Counted from the first letter of the stretch, positions 43,978 through 53,561 are shown. The stretch is 64,000 nt of DNA from Calidifontimicrobium sp035325925 (GCF_035325925.1 NZ_DAOKZA010000002.1:1-64000), one strand, 5' to 3'. Numbers and translations are program-made. The notes: a model not told the origin generated them from the sequence alone.

Positions 43978-45288
43978 TCACCGCGGCTCGTCGCGCGGCG
44001 GCGCGTCACCGGCCGCCGGCGCGGGCGCAGGCATGTGCACGACCCGCTGCGGGTACGGGATCGGCACGCCCATCGCGTCGAGCGTGCGCAGGATCTCGAG
44101 GTTGACCGCCGAGCGCACGTTGGCCTGCCCGTTATCGGGGTCGGCGATCCAGAAGAACACCGTCAGCTCGAGCCCGTCGGCGGCGAACGCGGTCAGCCGC
44201 ACCGACGGCGCCGGGTCGGCGAGCACCCGCGGCACCGCGGTGACGGCGCGCGCCAACCGCGCCATCACCGCCTCGACGTCGCTGCCGTACGCCACCTGCA
44301 CGACGGTGCTCAGCAGCAGCTGCGGATCGGCCAGCGACAGGTTCTCGATGCGCGAGGTCATCAGCATCTCGTTGGGCACGATCGACTCGCGCCCACCCAG
44401 CGAGCGGATCAGCGTGTAGCGCGTCTTGATGTCGGTGATGCGGCCCTCGAAGCCGTCGACGCGCACCGTGTCGCCGATGCGCAGCGAACGCTCGGCGAGG
44501 ATCACGAAGCCGCTGACGTAGTTCGCCGCCAGCTTCTGCAGCCCCAGGCCGATGCCCACGCCGATCGCGCCACCGAGCACGCCCAGCGCGCCCAGCGGGA
44601 TGCCGGCGGCCGACAGCGCGATCAGCAGCCCGATGGTCAGCAGCAGCGCGCGCGTGACGTTGGCCGCGATCTTGCGCAGCGACTGGTCGCGCAGCGCCGT
44701 CGAGCCCAGCCCGGCGAGCAGGCGCGACTCGACGGCCGACGACAGCCACAGCATCAGCACCAGCACGACGACGGCGGTCAGCGCGCCCTCGATCAGCGCG
44801 AGCACTGTGACCTCGGTGCCGCCCAGGCGCCAGCGCATGGCCTCGAGCTCGTCGCGCAGCGTCGGCAGCAGGCCGGTCAGCCACAGCACCAGACCGATCC
44901 ACACCAGCCACGACAGCGTGCGCTCGAGCGCGCGCACCAGCGCCGACACCGGGAACGCGGCGCGCAGCACGCGCACGCCGACGCGGATGATCACCAGCGA
45001 GCCGAGCACCGGCACCGCGAGGTGCAGCACCGTCGCCGGCAGCGTGTCGCGCACCAGCCAGCGCACCAGCAGCGCCGCGCCGAGCGCGAGCACCGGGAAC
45101 AGCACACCGTCGACGATGCGCTCGCCGAACCACACGCTGCCCGGCCGCGGCTCGGCGCCGCGCAGCAGCCGCACCGCGGCCGCGGCCGCGCCCAGGCACA
45201 GCGCGAGCAGCGCCAGCTCGCCGGCCACGCTGCTGCCGGACCACTCGGCGAGAAGGGCGTCGAGCTCGGCGCCGAGCTTCAGCTGCAC
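43978..45288 (-). CDS. MscS-family mechanosensitive channel
   Basis: The 436-residue inner-membrane protein has several helices before the pore. The pore-lining TM3-type helix GVLGGAIGVGIGLGLQKLAANYVSGF carries the Gly/Ala packing pattern. The beta domain follows at once (ERSLRIGDTVRVDGFEGRITDIKTRYTLIRS), then NEMLMTSRIENLS. The longer N-terminal part places it with the medium-size YbdG/MscM-like channels. It lies 48 bases downstream of the deacetylase gene and may be co-transcribed. Confidence 0.92.
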   Translation of the reverse strand: MQLKLGAELDALLAEWSGSSVAGELALLALCLGAAAAAVRLLRGAEPRPGSVWFGERIVDGVLFPVLALGAALLVRWLVRDTLPATVLHLAVPVLGSLVIIRVGVRVLRAAFPVSALVRALERTLSWLVWIGLVLWLTGLLPTLRDELEAMRWRLGGTEVTVLALIEGALTAVVVLVLMLWLSSAVESRLLAGLGSTALRDQSLRKIAANVTRALLLTIGLLIALSAAGIPLGALGVLGGAIGVGIGLGLQKLAANYVSGFVILAERSLRIGDTVRVDGFEGRITDIKTRYTLIRSLGGRESIVPNEMLMTSRIENLSLADPQLLLSTVVQVAYGSDVEAVMARLARAVTAVPRVLADPAPSVRLTAFAADGLELTVFFWIADPDNGQANVRSAVNLEILRTLDAMGVPIPYPQRVVHMPAPAPAAGDAPPRDEPR

Positions 45289-45336
45289 GTCAGCTCCACG
45301 GCCGTCGACGGGTCGCGCCGCGCGGTGGGATGCCTC

Positions 45337-46272
45337 TCACACGTCGGCGAGCACGCGCAGGTGCGCCGCCACGCTGCGCCCCAGCGCCGACAGGCTGTAC
45401 CCGCCCTCGAGGCACGAGACGATGCGCCCGCCGGCGTGGCGCTTGGCGACCTCGACCAGCCGGCGGGTGATCCACTCGTAGTCGGCCTCGACCAGACCGA
45501 GCTGGCCGAGGTCGTCCTCGCGGTGGCCGTCGAAGCCGGCCGAGACGAACAGCATCTGCGGGCGGAAGGCCTCGAGCCGCGGGATCCACATCTGCTCGAT
45601 CGCCTCGCGGACGTCCATGCCGCGCGTGTACGGCGGGATCGGCACGTTGACCATGTTCGTGCCCATCGGCACCGCGCCGGTGCCCGGGTACAGCGGGTGC
45701 TGGAAGAAGCTGGCCATCAGCACGCGATCGTCGCCGGCGACGATGTCTTCGGTGCCGTTGCCGTGGTGCACGTCGAAGTCGACGATCGCCACGCGCTGCA
45801 GGCCGTGCACGTCGAGCGCGTGGCGCGCCGCGACGGCGACGTTGTTGAAGAAGCAGAAGCCCATCGTCTGGTCGCGCGTCGCGTGGTGGCCCGGCGGGCG
45901 CACCGCGCAGAAGGCGTTGCGCACCTCGCCGGCGATCACCGCGTCGGTGGCCGCCACCGCGGCGCCGGCGGCACGCAGCGCGGCGCGCCAGGTGTGCGGC
46001 GTCGCGATCGTGTCCGGGTCGAGTGCCTTCGTCTGGCCGTCGGCGGCGAGCTGCTCGAGCAGGCTCTTGAGCTCCATGACGTAGTGCACGCTGTGCGCGC
46101 GCTGCAGGTGCTCGAGCGAAGCCAGCGGCGCCTCGCGATGCTCCAATGCCACGTCCAGCCCGGTGGCCAGCAGGTGGTCGCCGATCGCGTCCAGCCGCTG
46201 CGGGCATTCCGGGTGCCCGGCCCCCATGTCGTGGACGCGGCAGTCGGGGTGGCTGAAGAAGGCAGTGCTCAT
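45337..46272 (-). CDS. Histone deacetylase-family hydrolase (AcuC/HDAC-like)
   Basis: The 311-residue Zn-dependent amidohydrolase has the class II-like signatures HPECPQRLDAIGDHL, RPPGHHATRDQTMGFCFFNN (catalytic HH), VDFDVHHGNGTEDI (Zn-binding DVH) and VSAGFDGHREDDLG (Zn-binding Asp). Bacterial members deacetylate acetyl-lysine proteins, polyamines or small acetylamides. A link to the Acs lysine in this window is possible but unproven. It is divergent from the MoxR gene, with only 34 bases between the start codons. Confidence 0.92.
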   Translation of the reverse strand: MSTAFFSHPDCRVHDMGAGHPECPQRLDAIGDHLLATGLDVALEHREAPLASLEHLQRAHSVHYVMELKSLLEQLAADGQTKALDPDTIATPHTWRAALRAAGAAVAATDAVIAGEVRNAFCAVRPPGHHATRDQTMGFCFFNNVAVAARHALDVHGLQRVAIVDFDVHHGNGTEDIVAGDDRVLMASFFQHPLYPGTGAVPMGTNMVNVPIPPYTRGMDVREAIEQMWIPRLEAFRPQMLFVSAGFDGHREDDLGQLGLVEADYEWITRRLVEVAKRHAGGRIVSCLEGGYSLSALGRSVAAHLRVLADV

Positions 46273-46306
46273 GAAGCGTGACTCGATTGCAGGTATCGTG
46301 CGGCCG

Positions 46307-47233
46307 ATGACTTCGCCGCTCTCGTTGCAGCTGACCCGGCTGGTGGATCAGATTAGCACGATCATCGTCGGCAAACGCCCGCAGATCGAGGACTGCGTCG
46401 CCTGCCTGCTGGCCGGCGGCCACCTGCTGATCGAGGACGTGCCGGGCGTGGGCAAGACCACGCTGGCGCACGCGCTGGCGGTGTCGCTGGGGCTGAGCTT
46501 CAACCGCGTGCAGTTCACCGCCGACCTGATGCCCAGCGACCTGACCGGCGTGTCGGTCTACGAGCGCAGCAAGGAGGCGTTCGTGTTCCACCCCGGGCCG
46601 GTGTTCACCCAGGTGCTGCTCGCCGACGAGATCAACCGCGCCGGCCCGAAGACGCAGAGCGCGCTGCTCGAGGCGATGGAGGAGCACCAGGTGACGGTGG
46701 AGAACGACACGCGCGCGCTGCCGCGGCCGTTCTTCGTCATCGCCACGCAGAACCCCGGCGACCAGCTCGGCACCTACCCGCTGCCCGAGAGCCAGCTCGA
46801 CCGCTTCCTGATGTGCATCACGCTCGGCTACCCCGACCGCGCCAGCGAGCGCGCGCTGCTCGCCGGCGAGGACCGGCGCGGCCTGGTGCAGCGGCTGCCG
46901 CCGGTGATGCGCGGCGAAGAGCTGCTCGCCGCGCAGCAGCAGGTGCTGGCGGTGCACGCGTCGGACGCGCTGCTCGACTACGTGCAGGCGCTGATCGCCG
47001 CCAGCCGCAGCGGCCGCTGGTTCGTCGACGGGCTGAGCCCGCGCGCCGGCATCGCGCTGCTGCGCGCGGCCAGGGCGCGCGCGCTGCTCGACGGGCGCGA
47101 CTACGCGGCCCCCGACGACGTGCAGGCGGTGCTGCCGCAGTGCGTCGCGCACCGGCTGGTGCCGGCGGCCGGCGCCGGCCGCGGGCGCGTCGAGCAGGTG
47201 CGCGCGATGATGGAAGCGGTGGGGCTGCCGTGA
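46307..47233 (+). CDS. MoxR-type AAA+ ATPase
   Basis: The 308-residue MoxR ATPase has Walker A (EDVPGVGKTTLAHAL), Walker B (VLLADEINRAGPKTQSALLEAMEE), sensor 1 (VIATQNPGDQLGTYPLPESQLDRF) and the lid domain (LSPRAGIALLRAARARALL). MoxR proteins act as chaperones for partner assembly. Here the next genes encode a DUF58 protein and a TgpA-like transglutaminase, the usual partners. The ATG at 46307 fits the family. An in-frame ATG at 46271 would overlap the divergent start. Confidence 0.92.
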   Translation: MTSPLSLQLTRLVDQISTIIVGKRPQIEDCVACLLAGGHLLIEDVPGVGKTTLAHALAVSLGLSFNRVQFTADLMPSDLTGVSVYERSKEAFVFHPGPVFTQVLLADEINRAGPKTQSALLEAMEEHQVTVENDTRALPRPFFVIATQNPGDQLGTYPLPESQLDRFLMCITLGYPDRASERALLAGEDRRGLVQRLPPVMRGEELLAAQQQVLAVHASDALLDYVQALIAASRSGRWFVDGLSPRAGIALLRAARARALLDGRDYAAPDDVQAVLPQCVAHRLVPAAGAGRGRVEQVRAMMEAVGLP

Positions 47234-47293
47234 ACGGCGCCGTCCGCGGCGGCGGCCGCACGTCGCCGCGCACGCCGCGCCGCTGAGCGAGCG

Positions 47294-48265
47294 ATGGCGG
47301 GCGCGACGCTGGCCGGGCCGCCGCTGCGCGAGCGATGGCACCGCTGGTGGCTGGCACGGCTGCCGCGCACCGACCGCTGGACGCTGACGCAGCGCAACGT
47401 CTACATCGTGCCCACGCGCGCCGGTGCGCTGTTCGCGTTCACGCTGGCGCTGATGCTGGTGGCCGCGATCAACTACCAGCTCAACCTCGGCTACGTGCTG
47501 ACCTTCCTGCTCGCCGGCGCCGGGCTGGTGTCGATGCACCTGACGCACGGCACGCTGCGCGGGCTGACGCTGCAGCTGCGCACGCCGGCGCCGGGCTTTG
47601 CCGGCGAGCCGGCCACCGTCGAGGTGGTGCTGACGAGCCCGTCGCAGGCGCGGCACGGCATCGGCGTGGCCTTCGACGCGCCGCGCGCCGAGCGGCACGT
47701 GGCCTGGGTCGACGTGCCGGCGCAAGGCCAGGCGGTGGCGCGGCTGGCGTTCGTGCCGCCGCGGCGCGGGGCGCACGCGGTGCCGGCGCTGCGCGTGGAG
47801 ACGCAGTTCCCGTTCGGGCTGTTCCGCGCCTGGTCGCTGTGGCGGCCGCAGGCGCAGGTGCTGGCCTGGCCGGCGCCCGAGCACCCGGCGGCCCCGTTGC
47901 CGGCACCGACGCCGCGCGCCGGCGAACGCCCGGGCGCCCGTGCCGACCGCGGCGAGTTCGACGGCGTGCGCGCCTACCAGCGCGGCGACACGCTGCGCCA
48001 GGTGGTGTGGAAGAAGGCCGCACGCACCGGCGAGCTGGTCAGCCGCGACGCGCGCGGCCCGGCCGGTCGCGAGCTCTGGCTCGACTGGGCCGCCACCGCC
48101 GGGCGCGGCGACGCCGAGGCACGGCTGTCGCGACTGGCCGCCTGGGTGCTCGCCGCCGAGCGCGCCGACCTGCACCACGGGCTGCGCCTGCCGGGCGTCG
48201 AACTGCCCCCCGGCCAGGGCGACGTGCACCGCCGCCGCGCGCTCGAGGCACTGGCGTTGTACTGA
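47294..48265 (+). CDS. DUF58 family protein
   Basis: The 323-residue protein has two N-terminal membrane helices (AGALFAFTLALMLVAAINYQ; LGYVLTFLLAGAGLVSM) and the DUF58 motif around residues 215-250 (GEFDGVRAYQRGDTLRQVVW followed by K-KAAR). It follows the MoxR gene by 60 bases and precedes the TgpA-like gene, matching the conserved moxR-DUF58-tgpA order. Such proteins may resemble von Willebrand-A proteins and be MoxR clients. Confidence 0.9.
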   Translation: MAGATLAGPPLRERWHRWWLARLPRTDRWTLTQRNVYIVPTRAGALFAFTLALMLVAAINYQLNLGYVLTFLLAGAGLVSMHLTHGTLRGLTLQLRTPAPGFAGEPATVEVVLTSPSQARHGIGVAFDAPRAERHVAWVDVPAQGQAVARLAFVPPRRGAHAVPALRVETQFPFGLFRAWSLWRPQAQVLAWPAPEHPAAPLPAPTPRAGERPGARADRGEFDGVRAYQRGDTLRQVVWKKAARTGELVSRDARGPAGRELWLDWAATAGRGDAEARLSRLAAWVLAAERADLHHGLRLPGVELPPGQGDVHRRRALEALALY

Positions 48266-48582
48266 AGTGAACCTCCCCCGACGCGCTTCGCGCACCCCCT
48301 CCCGAGGAGCGGGCACCGCCAGCGGACCGGCAAAGCCGGAACCGCTGCGATCGCTCGATGGCGTCGGGTGCGTGCGTCGCGGGTCGCGCGAAGCGCGGTG
48401 GAGCAATTGACATGGCCTGCCTCGTAGCGCCGACGCCACCTTCGCCGAGCCGTGAAGGCGCCCTATCGCGATGCCTGGCAGCGCCGCCAGCGGCGCGGCG
48501 AGGCCGGTGGCGCGGTGGTCGCCCGAGGGCGTTCGCTGCATCGCCGGCGCGCCCTGCGCGACACGGCACCTGAACGCCATCG
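48266..48582. other. 317-base region without a recognised gene
   Basis: The region separates the DUF58 and TgpA-like genes, which normally lie close together. It holds GC-rich sequence with several short inverted repeats (for example ccggcaaagccgg near 48328) and an open frame of 71 codons that looks like low-complexity Arg/Ala sequence without homology or a ribosome binding site. I see no RNA gene. Confidence 0.5.
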
Positions 48583-50700
48583 ATGGCCATCGACCGCCAG
48601 CGCACGCTCGCCGCGATCGACCGCGGCCTGACCATCGCCACCTGGTGGCCGGGGTGGGCGCACCTGCCGCGCGACGCGCGCGACGTGCTGTTCCTGCTCG
48701 GCGTCATCGGCTGGACGGTGTTGCCGCACGCTGGCCACCTGCCGGCGTGGTGCATCGCGATGACCACCGCGGTGCTGCTGTGGCGCGCGCGGCTGGCGCT
48801 GCTGCAGCGTCCGCTGCCGGGGCGCTGGTCGGTGGTCGCGGTGCTGCTGGTCGCCGCCGCACTCACCTTCTGGAGCCACGGCACCCTGCTCGGCAAGGAC
48901 GCGGGCGTCACGATGCTTGTGGTGCTGATGGTGCTGAAGACGCTCGAGCTGCGCGCGCGCCGCGACGCGCTGGTGGTGTTCTTCCTCGGCTTCTTCCTGG
49001 TGCTGACCAACTTCCTGTACTCGCAGTCGCTCGCGGTTGCGGCGGCGATGCTGGTGGCGGTGTGGGGCCTGCTGACGGCGCTGGTGCTGGCGCACATGCC
49101 GGTGGGCCGCCCGCCGCTGCGCCAAGCGACGATGCTCGCCGGGCGCGCCGCGCTGCTGGGCGCGCCGATCATGGTCGTGCTGTTCGTGCTGTTCCCGCGC
49201 TTCGGCCCGCTGTGGGGACTGCCGCAGGACGCGATGGCCAAGACCGGGCTGTCGGGCAGCCTGACGCTGGGCGGCGTGGCCGAACTCGCGCTCGACGACA
49301 CGATCGCGTTTCGCGTGCGCTTCGACGGGCCGGCGCCGCCGGCGTCGCAGCTGTACTGGCGCGGTCCGGTGCTGTCGCAGTTCGACGGCCGCGACTGGCG
49401 CCGCCTGGTGCCCGGCTTCCCCGCCGAGCTGCGCCCGCGTGCCGAGCTGCGCGTGGCCGGCGCGCCGCTGGACTACGAGGTGGTGATCGAGCCTTCGCGG
49501 CTGCCGTCGCTGACGCTGCTCGAGGCCACGCCGCCCGAAGGCGAGCGGGTGCCGACGGCGCCCGATCTGCGGCTGCGCTTCACCGAAGACCTGCAGTGGC
49601 TCGCCGACCGGCCGCTGGTCGACCGCGTGCACCTGCGCACGCGCGCCTTCCCCCGCTTCGAGCACGGCCCGCGCGACCCGGTGGTCGGCCTGCGCGACCA
49701 CCTCGAACTGCCGCCGGGCTACAACCCGCGCACGCTGGCCTGGGCGATGGAATTGCGCCGCGTGCACCCCGACGCCGACGCGCTCACGCTGGTGCAGCGC
49801 GTGATCGGGCACATCCGCGCCGAGGGTTTCTCGTACACGCTCACGCCCGGCGAGTACGGCGACGAGCGCGGCCGCCACGCCATCGACGAGTTCTGGCTCG
49901 ACCGCCGCCAGGGTTTCTGCGAGCACTTCGCCACCGCGTTCGTCGTCGTCATGCGCGCGCTCGACGTGCCGGCGCGCGTGGTCACCGGCTACCAGGGCGC
50001 CGACCGCGTGCTGCAGGACGGCTGGGTCGTGGTGCGCAACAGCCACGCGCACGCCTGGGCCGAGGTGTGGATCGCCGGCCGCGGCTGGATGCGCGTCGAC
50101 CCGACCGCCGCGGTGGCGCCAGAGCGCGTCGAGCGCAGCGCCTCGTTGCGCCCGGCGCCGGGGCTGGTGGCCGGTGCGCTGGGCAGCGTCGACCCCGAAC
50201 TGCTGGCCACGCTGCGCCGCGCCTGGGAAGGCCTCAACCACGGGTGGAACCAGTGGGTGCTGAACTACTCGCGGGGCCAGCAGTTCGACCTGCTGCGCTG
50301 GCTCGGCGTCGACTCGCCCGACTGGGCCGACCTCGGTCTGCTGCTGGTCGCGCTGCTCAGCGCCGCGGCGCTGGCCGGTGCCGGCTGGGCCGCTTGGGAC
50401 CGCTGGCGGCAGGACCCCTGGAGGCGCGCGCACCGCCGCATCCGCGAGCGGCTGGCCGAGCTGGGCGTGGCCGCCGCCGCGCACGAGGCGCCACGCACGC
50501 TGGCGCAGCGCGTGCGCACCGAGCTCGGCGACGCCGGCGCGGCGCTCGAGGCGCAACTGCGCGAGCTCGACGCCGCGCGCTACGCACCGCCCGCCGCCGA
50601 CTCGACGCCGTCGCTGCGCCACTGGCAGCGCGACTTCGAGCGTGCCGCCACCGCCGCCGCGAGGCAGGCGCGCGGGAGATCCCGCGGTCGGTCGCGATAA
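48583..50700 (+). CDS. TgpA-like membrane transglutaminase
   Basis: This 705-residue protein has about six N-terminal helices (DUF3488 region), a periplasmic part and a transglutaminase-like domain with a complete Cys-His-Asp triad: C446 (RRQGFCEHFATAF), H490 (SHAHAWAEVW) and D506 (RVDPTAAV). One more membrane helix follows near residue 590 (LLLVALLSAAALAGAGWAAW), then a DUF4129-like cytoplasmic tail. TgpA of Pseudomonas is essential for viability. Its partner genes MoxR and DUF58 lie upstream. Confidence 0.93.
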   Translation: MAIDRQRTLAAIDRGLTIATWWPGWAHLPRDARDVLFLLGVIGWTVLPHAGHLPAWCIAMTTAVLLWRARLALLQRPLPGRWSVVAVLLVAAALTFWSHGTLLGKDAGVTMLVVLMVLKTLELRARRDALVVFFLGFFLVLTNFLYSQSLAVAAAMLVAVWGLLTALVLAHMPVGRPPLRQATMLAGRAALLGAPIMVVLFVLFPRFGPLWGLPQDAMAKTGLSGSLTLGGVAELALDDTIAFRVRFDGPAPPASQLYWRGPVLSQFDGRDWRRLVPGFPAELRPRAELRVAGAPLDYEVVIEPSRLPSLTLLEATPPEGERVPTAPDLRLRFTEDLQWLADRPLVDRVHLRTRAFPRFEHGPRDPVVGLRDHLELPPGYNPRTLAWAMELRRVHPDADALTLVQRVIGHIRAEGFSYTLTPGEYGDERGRHAIDEFWLDRRQGFCEHFATAFVVVMRALDVPARVVTGYQGADRVLQDGWVVVRNSHAHAWAEVWIAGRGWMRVDPTAAVAPERVERSASLRPAPGLVAGALGSVDPELLATLRRAWEGLNHGWNQWVLNYSRGQQFDLLRWLGVDSPDWADLGLLLVALLSAAALAGAGWAAWDRWRQDPWRRAHRRIRERLAELGVAAAAHEAPRTLAQRVRTELGDAGAALEAQLRELDAARYAPPAADSTPSLRHWQRDFERAATAAARQARGRSRGRSR

Positions 50701-50701
50701 T
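50696..50701 (+). promoter_or_regulatory. -10-like GATAAT six bases before mltB
   Basis: gataat overlaps the TgpA stop region and ends exactly six bases before the mltB ATG, the same spacing as at 19315-19320. If used, it would give a leaderless mRNA. The -35 region is not recognisable. Confidence 0.35.
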
Positions 50702-50707
50702 CGCCCG

Positions 50708-51769
50708 ATGCCGTCCCCGATCCCGTGGCGCCGCGCGCTCGGCGCCGCCCTCGTGCTGTGGCCGCTGGCCGCCTGGAGCGCACCGGCCGCCGCCGAGCCG
50801 CGCCTGCCCTACCTCGAGCGTGCCGACGTGCAGCGCTTCGTCGCCGAGACCGCACGGGCGCTGGACCTGGACGCCGACTGGATCGAGCGTCAGCTGCGCC
50901 CCGCGCGGCACGTCGGTGCGGTCACCCGGCTGATCATGCCGACCCCACCGGGCACAGCGAAGGACTGGTCGGCGTACCGCGCGCGTTTCGTCGAGCCGCA
51001 GCGCATCGGCGCCGGCGTCGCGTTCTGGCGCGACCACGCCGCCACGCTCGCACGCGCCGAGACCCAGTTCGGCGTGCCGGCGGCGGTGATCGTCGGCATC
51101 GTCGGCGTCGAGACCTTCTACGGCCGCATCACCGGCAACTTCCGCACCGTCGACGCGTTGGCCACGCTGGCGTTCGACTTCCCGAGCGGGCGCAGCGACC
51201 GCAGCGCGTACTTCCGCGACGAGCTGGCGCAGCTGCTGGCGTGGGTCGCGCACGAGGACATCGACGCGTCGTCGGTGCGCGGCTCGTTCGCCGGCGCGAT
51301 CGGCCTGCCGCAGTTCATGCCCAGCAGCATCCGCCGCTGGGCGCTCGACTACGACGGCGACGGCCACGTCGACCTGCGCGGCAGCGCCGCCGACGCGATC
51401 GGCAGCGTCGCCAACTTCCTCGCCGGCCACGGTTGGCAGCGCGGACTGCCGACGCACTACGCGGTGACGCCGCCGGCCGAACGCGTCGACCGCGCGACGC
51501 TGCTGGCCCCCGACATCGTGCCCAGCTTCAGCGCCGCGCAGTTCGCCGAGCGCGGCGCTACGCTCGACGACGCCGGCCGCGCGCACGACGGGCTTCTCGC
51601 GCTGGTCGAGGTCGACAACGGCAGCGCACCGCCGAGCCACGTCGCCGGCACGCACAACTTCTTCGTGCTCACGCGCTACAACCGCTCGAGCTACTACGCG
51701 CTGGCGGTGCTCGAACTGGGCGCGGCGGTCGAAGCCGCGCACCGCGCGACGCGCCAGGCGGCGCACTGA
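50708..51769 (+). CDS. mltB: Lytic murein transglycosylase B
   Basis: The 353-residue protein has a Sec signal peptide (residues 1-28, ending WSAPAAAEP) without a lipobox Cys, so it is probably a soluble periplasmic MltB/SltB. The catalytic Glu is E135 in IVGVETFYGRITGNFRT. Further hallmarks are GAIGLPQFMPSSIRRWALDYDGDG and the C-terminal THNFFVLTRYNRSSYYALAV. It cleaves peptidoglycan to 1,6-anhydro muropeptides. It follows tgpA by seven bases. Confidence 0.93.
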   Translation: MPSPIPWRRALGAALVLWPLAAWSAPAAAEPRLPYLERADVQRFVAETARALDLDADWIERQLRPARHVGAVTRLIMPTPPGTAKDWSAYRARFVEPQRIGAGVAFWRDHAATLARAETQFGVPAAVIVGIVGVETFYGRITGNFRTVDALATLAFDFPSGRSDRSAYFRDELAQLLAWVAHEDIDASSVRGSFAGAIGLPQFMPSSIRRWALDYDGDGHVDLRGSAADAIGSVANFLAGHGWQRGLPTHYAVTPPAERVDRATLLAPDIVPSFSAAQFAERGATLDDAGRAHDGLLALVEVDNGSAPPSHVAGTHNFFVLTRYNRSSYYALAVLELGAAVEAAHRATRQAAH

Positions 51770-51800
51770 CCGGGCACCGCCCGCCGCGCGCCGGCGACGG

Positions 51801-52490
51801 CTACTTGCCGCGCGACGCCGACTTCTTCGCCGGCGCACCGCCGCTGCCGCGCTGCAGCGCCTCGGACATGCCGATCAGCACGCCGCTGGCCATCGCCGCG
51901 TAGCTCTCGGCCAGCGCCTGCGCGGCGCGCATCCCGGCGCGGCGGCCCTCGCGCGCGGCGTCGTGCATCTGCGCGAGCATCTGCTCGACGGTCTTGGCGG
52001 CCTGCCCGCCCGCCAGCGTGCCGCCGGCCTGCATCTTCTCGAGCACCTGGTTCCACGGCCCGGCGAACGGGGCGCCGGCGCCCTCGGCGGCCTTCTTCAC
52101 CGTGCCGATCAGCGTGTCCTCGATCTTGTCGAGGTCGTCGAGCGCCTTCTTCAGGTGCCTCTCGCGCAGGTCGGCACCCTGCGCCAGCAACTGCTGCAGC
52201 GCGACGCGGTTCGCGTCGACGGCCTTCAGCAGCGCCTCGTCCATGCCGGCGACCGCCTGGTCGAGCAGCGGCGCGACGTCGGCGCCGAGCGGGTTCTTCG
52301 CCACCCCGGCACCGGCCGCCTCGGTCACGCTCTTGAGCGTCGCGCGGATGTTCTTCAGCGTCAGCTCGCGCCCCTGCAGCGCCTGAAGCGTGGCCTGGGT
52401 CACCGCCTGGCGCAGCTGCTCGGACTGCTGCGCCGTGGCGGATTCGAACATCGAGATCAGCGCGTCGGCATCGAACGCGGGCTTGGACAT
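51801..52490 (-). CDS. Alpha-helical unknown protein (DUF6781-like)
   Basis: The 229-residue protein is almost entirely helical and rich in Ala, Gln, Leu and Lys: ATAQQSEQLRQAVTQATLQALQGRELTLKNIRATLKSVTEAAG, then LKKALDDLDKIEDTLIGTVKKAA and a basic tail PAKKSASRGK. It resembles Burkholderiales proteins grouped as DUF6781 and has a phasin-like look, but function is unknown. There is no signal or membrane segment. It is convergent with mltB (31 bases). The SRPBCC-VOC gene on the same strand ends 95 bases upstream. Confidence 0.75.
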   Translation of the reverse strand: MSKPAFDADALISMFESATAQQSEQLRQAVTQATLQALQGRELTLKNIRATLKSVTEAAGAGVAKNPLGADVAPLLDQAVAGMDEALLKAVDANRVALQQLLAQGADLRERHLKKALDDLDKIEDTLIGTVKKAAEGAGAPFAGPWNQVLEKMQAGGTLAGGQAAKTVEQMLAQMHDAAREGRRAGMRAAQALAESYAAMASGVLIGMSEALQRGSGGAPAKKSASRGK

Positions 52491-52585
52491 GGCGGCTCCT
52501 CGGCGGGTTGGGATGGCGCGGCACGGCGGCCGCGCCGCGATGCTCGCACCGCGCACGGCCTTCGGCAAGCGCCGGCCGATGGCCT

Positions 52586-53527
52586 TCAGCCGGCGCGCGA
52601 CGCCGGCGTCGTCGCGCCGGCCTTGAGTTCGACGACGTTGCCCTCGGGGTCGTCCAGGTACAGCGACGGGCCCTCGCCCTCGGCGCCGTAGCGTGAAGCG
52701 AGCGGCCCCGCCGTGACGCCGCAGGCGGCGAGCCGGGCGCGGATCGCCGCCTCGTCGAACGGTTCGACGCGCAGGCAGAAGTGGTCCAGGTTGCGCCCCT
52801 GCGCGCCAGGGGCGGCGCCGCCGACGCGGCCGAGTGGCCCGTCGACCGAGACCAGGTCGATCAGCGAACGCCCGGCGCGCAGTTGCACCAGGCCGAGGTC
52901 GTCGCGCCGGCGCTCGACGCGGCAGCCGAGCGCGTCGCCGTAGAACCGCACCATGCGCTCGAGGTCGACGGCACGCAGCACCAGGTGGTCGATGCCGACC
53001 ACCTGCATCGCCGTGGCGGGCGGACTGGCGCCGGCGTGCGCGTCGCCGTCGCGTGCGTCGCGCCACATCGAGCCGTGCTGCAGGTAGTGGTTGAGCCGCC
53101 GCTCCCAGGCCTGCATCGAGTCGCGGTACGCGGCTTCGGTGAACGAGCGCAGGAAGTCGTCGCCCGCCGGGCCCAGGCTGGTGTGGGAGTAGGTGACGGT
53201 GGCCTCGCAGCCCGCGTCGAGCGCGCGCAGCCGGATCGACAGCCGGCACGCCGTGACCTTCGGCGTGACCTTGATCATCTCGACGACGCCGGCGTCGGGT
53301 TCGTGGCGCGTCACGACCCACACCGCGTCGTCGTGCGGCGCCGCGGCGGTGACGAACACGCAGTCGGGTTCGGCCACGCCCGAATGCGACCACACGCGCA
53401 GCGGGTTCCACCCGTCGATCCAGTCCGCCTCGCGCACCGGACACAGCAGCGGGAACACCGCCGAGGGCGGAGCCACCAGGCGTTGCGTGTAGCTGCGGCT
53501 GACGCGGTTCGGGGCGGCGATGTCCAT
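52586..53527 (-). CDS. SRPBCC-VOC fusion protein
   Basis: The protein has 313 residues. The first half (about 1-155) is an SRPBCC/START-like ligand-binding fold (SYTQRLVAPPSAVFPLLCPV, DGWNPLRVWSHSG, CEATVTYSHTSLGPAG). The second half (about 172-305) is a VOC/glyoxalase domain starting VVGIDHLVLRAVDLERMVRFYGDALGCRVE, with a second metal-ligand region NLDHFCLRVEPFD and a SLYLDDPEGNVVELK ending. H, H and E positions for metal binding are present. The substrate is unknown. Fusion of these folds is uncommon. The start lies 35 bases from the repeat that flanks the assembly gap. Confidence 0.82.
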   Translation of the reverse strand: MDIAAPNRVSRSYTQRLVAPPSAVFPLLCPVREADWIDGWNPLRVWSHSGVAEPDCVFVTAAAPHDDAVWVVTRHEPDAGVVEMIKVTPKVTACRLSIRLRALDAGCEATVTYSHTSLGPAGDDFLRSFTEAAYRDSMQAWERRLNHYLQHGSMWRDARDGDAHAGASPPATAMQVVGIDHLVLRAVDLERMVRFYGDALGCRVERRRDDLGLVQLRAGRSLIDLVSVDGPLGRVGGAAPGAQGRNLDHFCLRVEPFDEAAIRARLAACGVTAGPLASRYGAEGEGPSLYLDDPEGNVVELKAGATTPASRAG

Positions 53528-53561
53528 GACGGTCGGGAACGCGGCGCGCAGGCGGGGACGT

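Noticed and set aside
46271..46306. Earlier ATG for the MoxR gene
   Set aside because: It would overlap the divergent deacetylase start codon, and family homology begins after the ATG at 46307.
48358..48573. 71-codon open frame before tgpA
   Set aside because: Arg/Ala/Pro-rich without homology, ribosome binding site or coupling. Likely chance.
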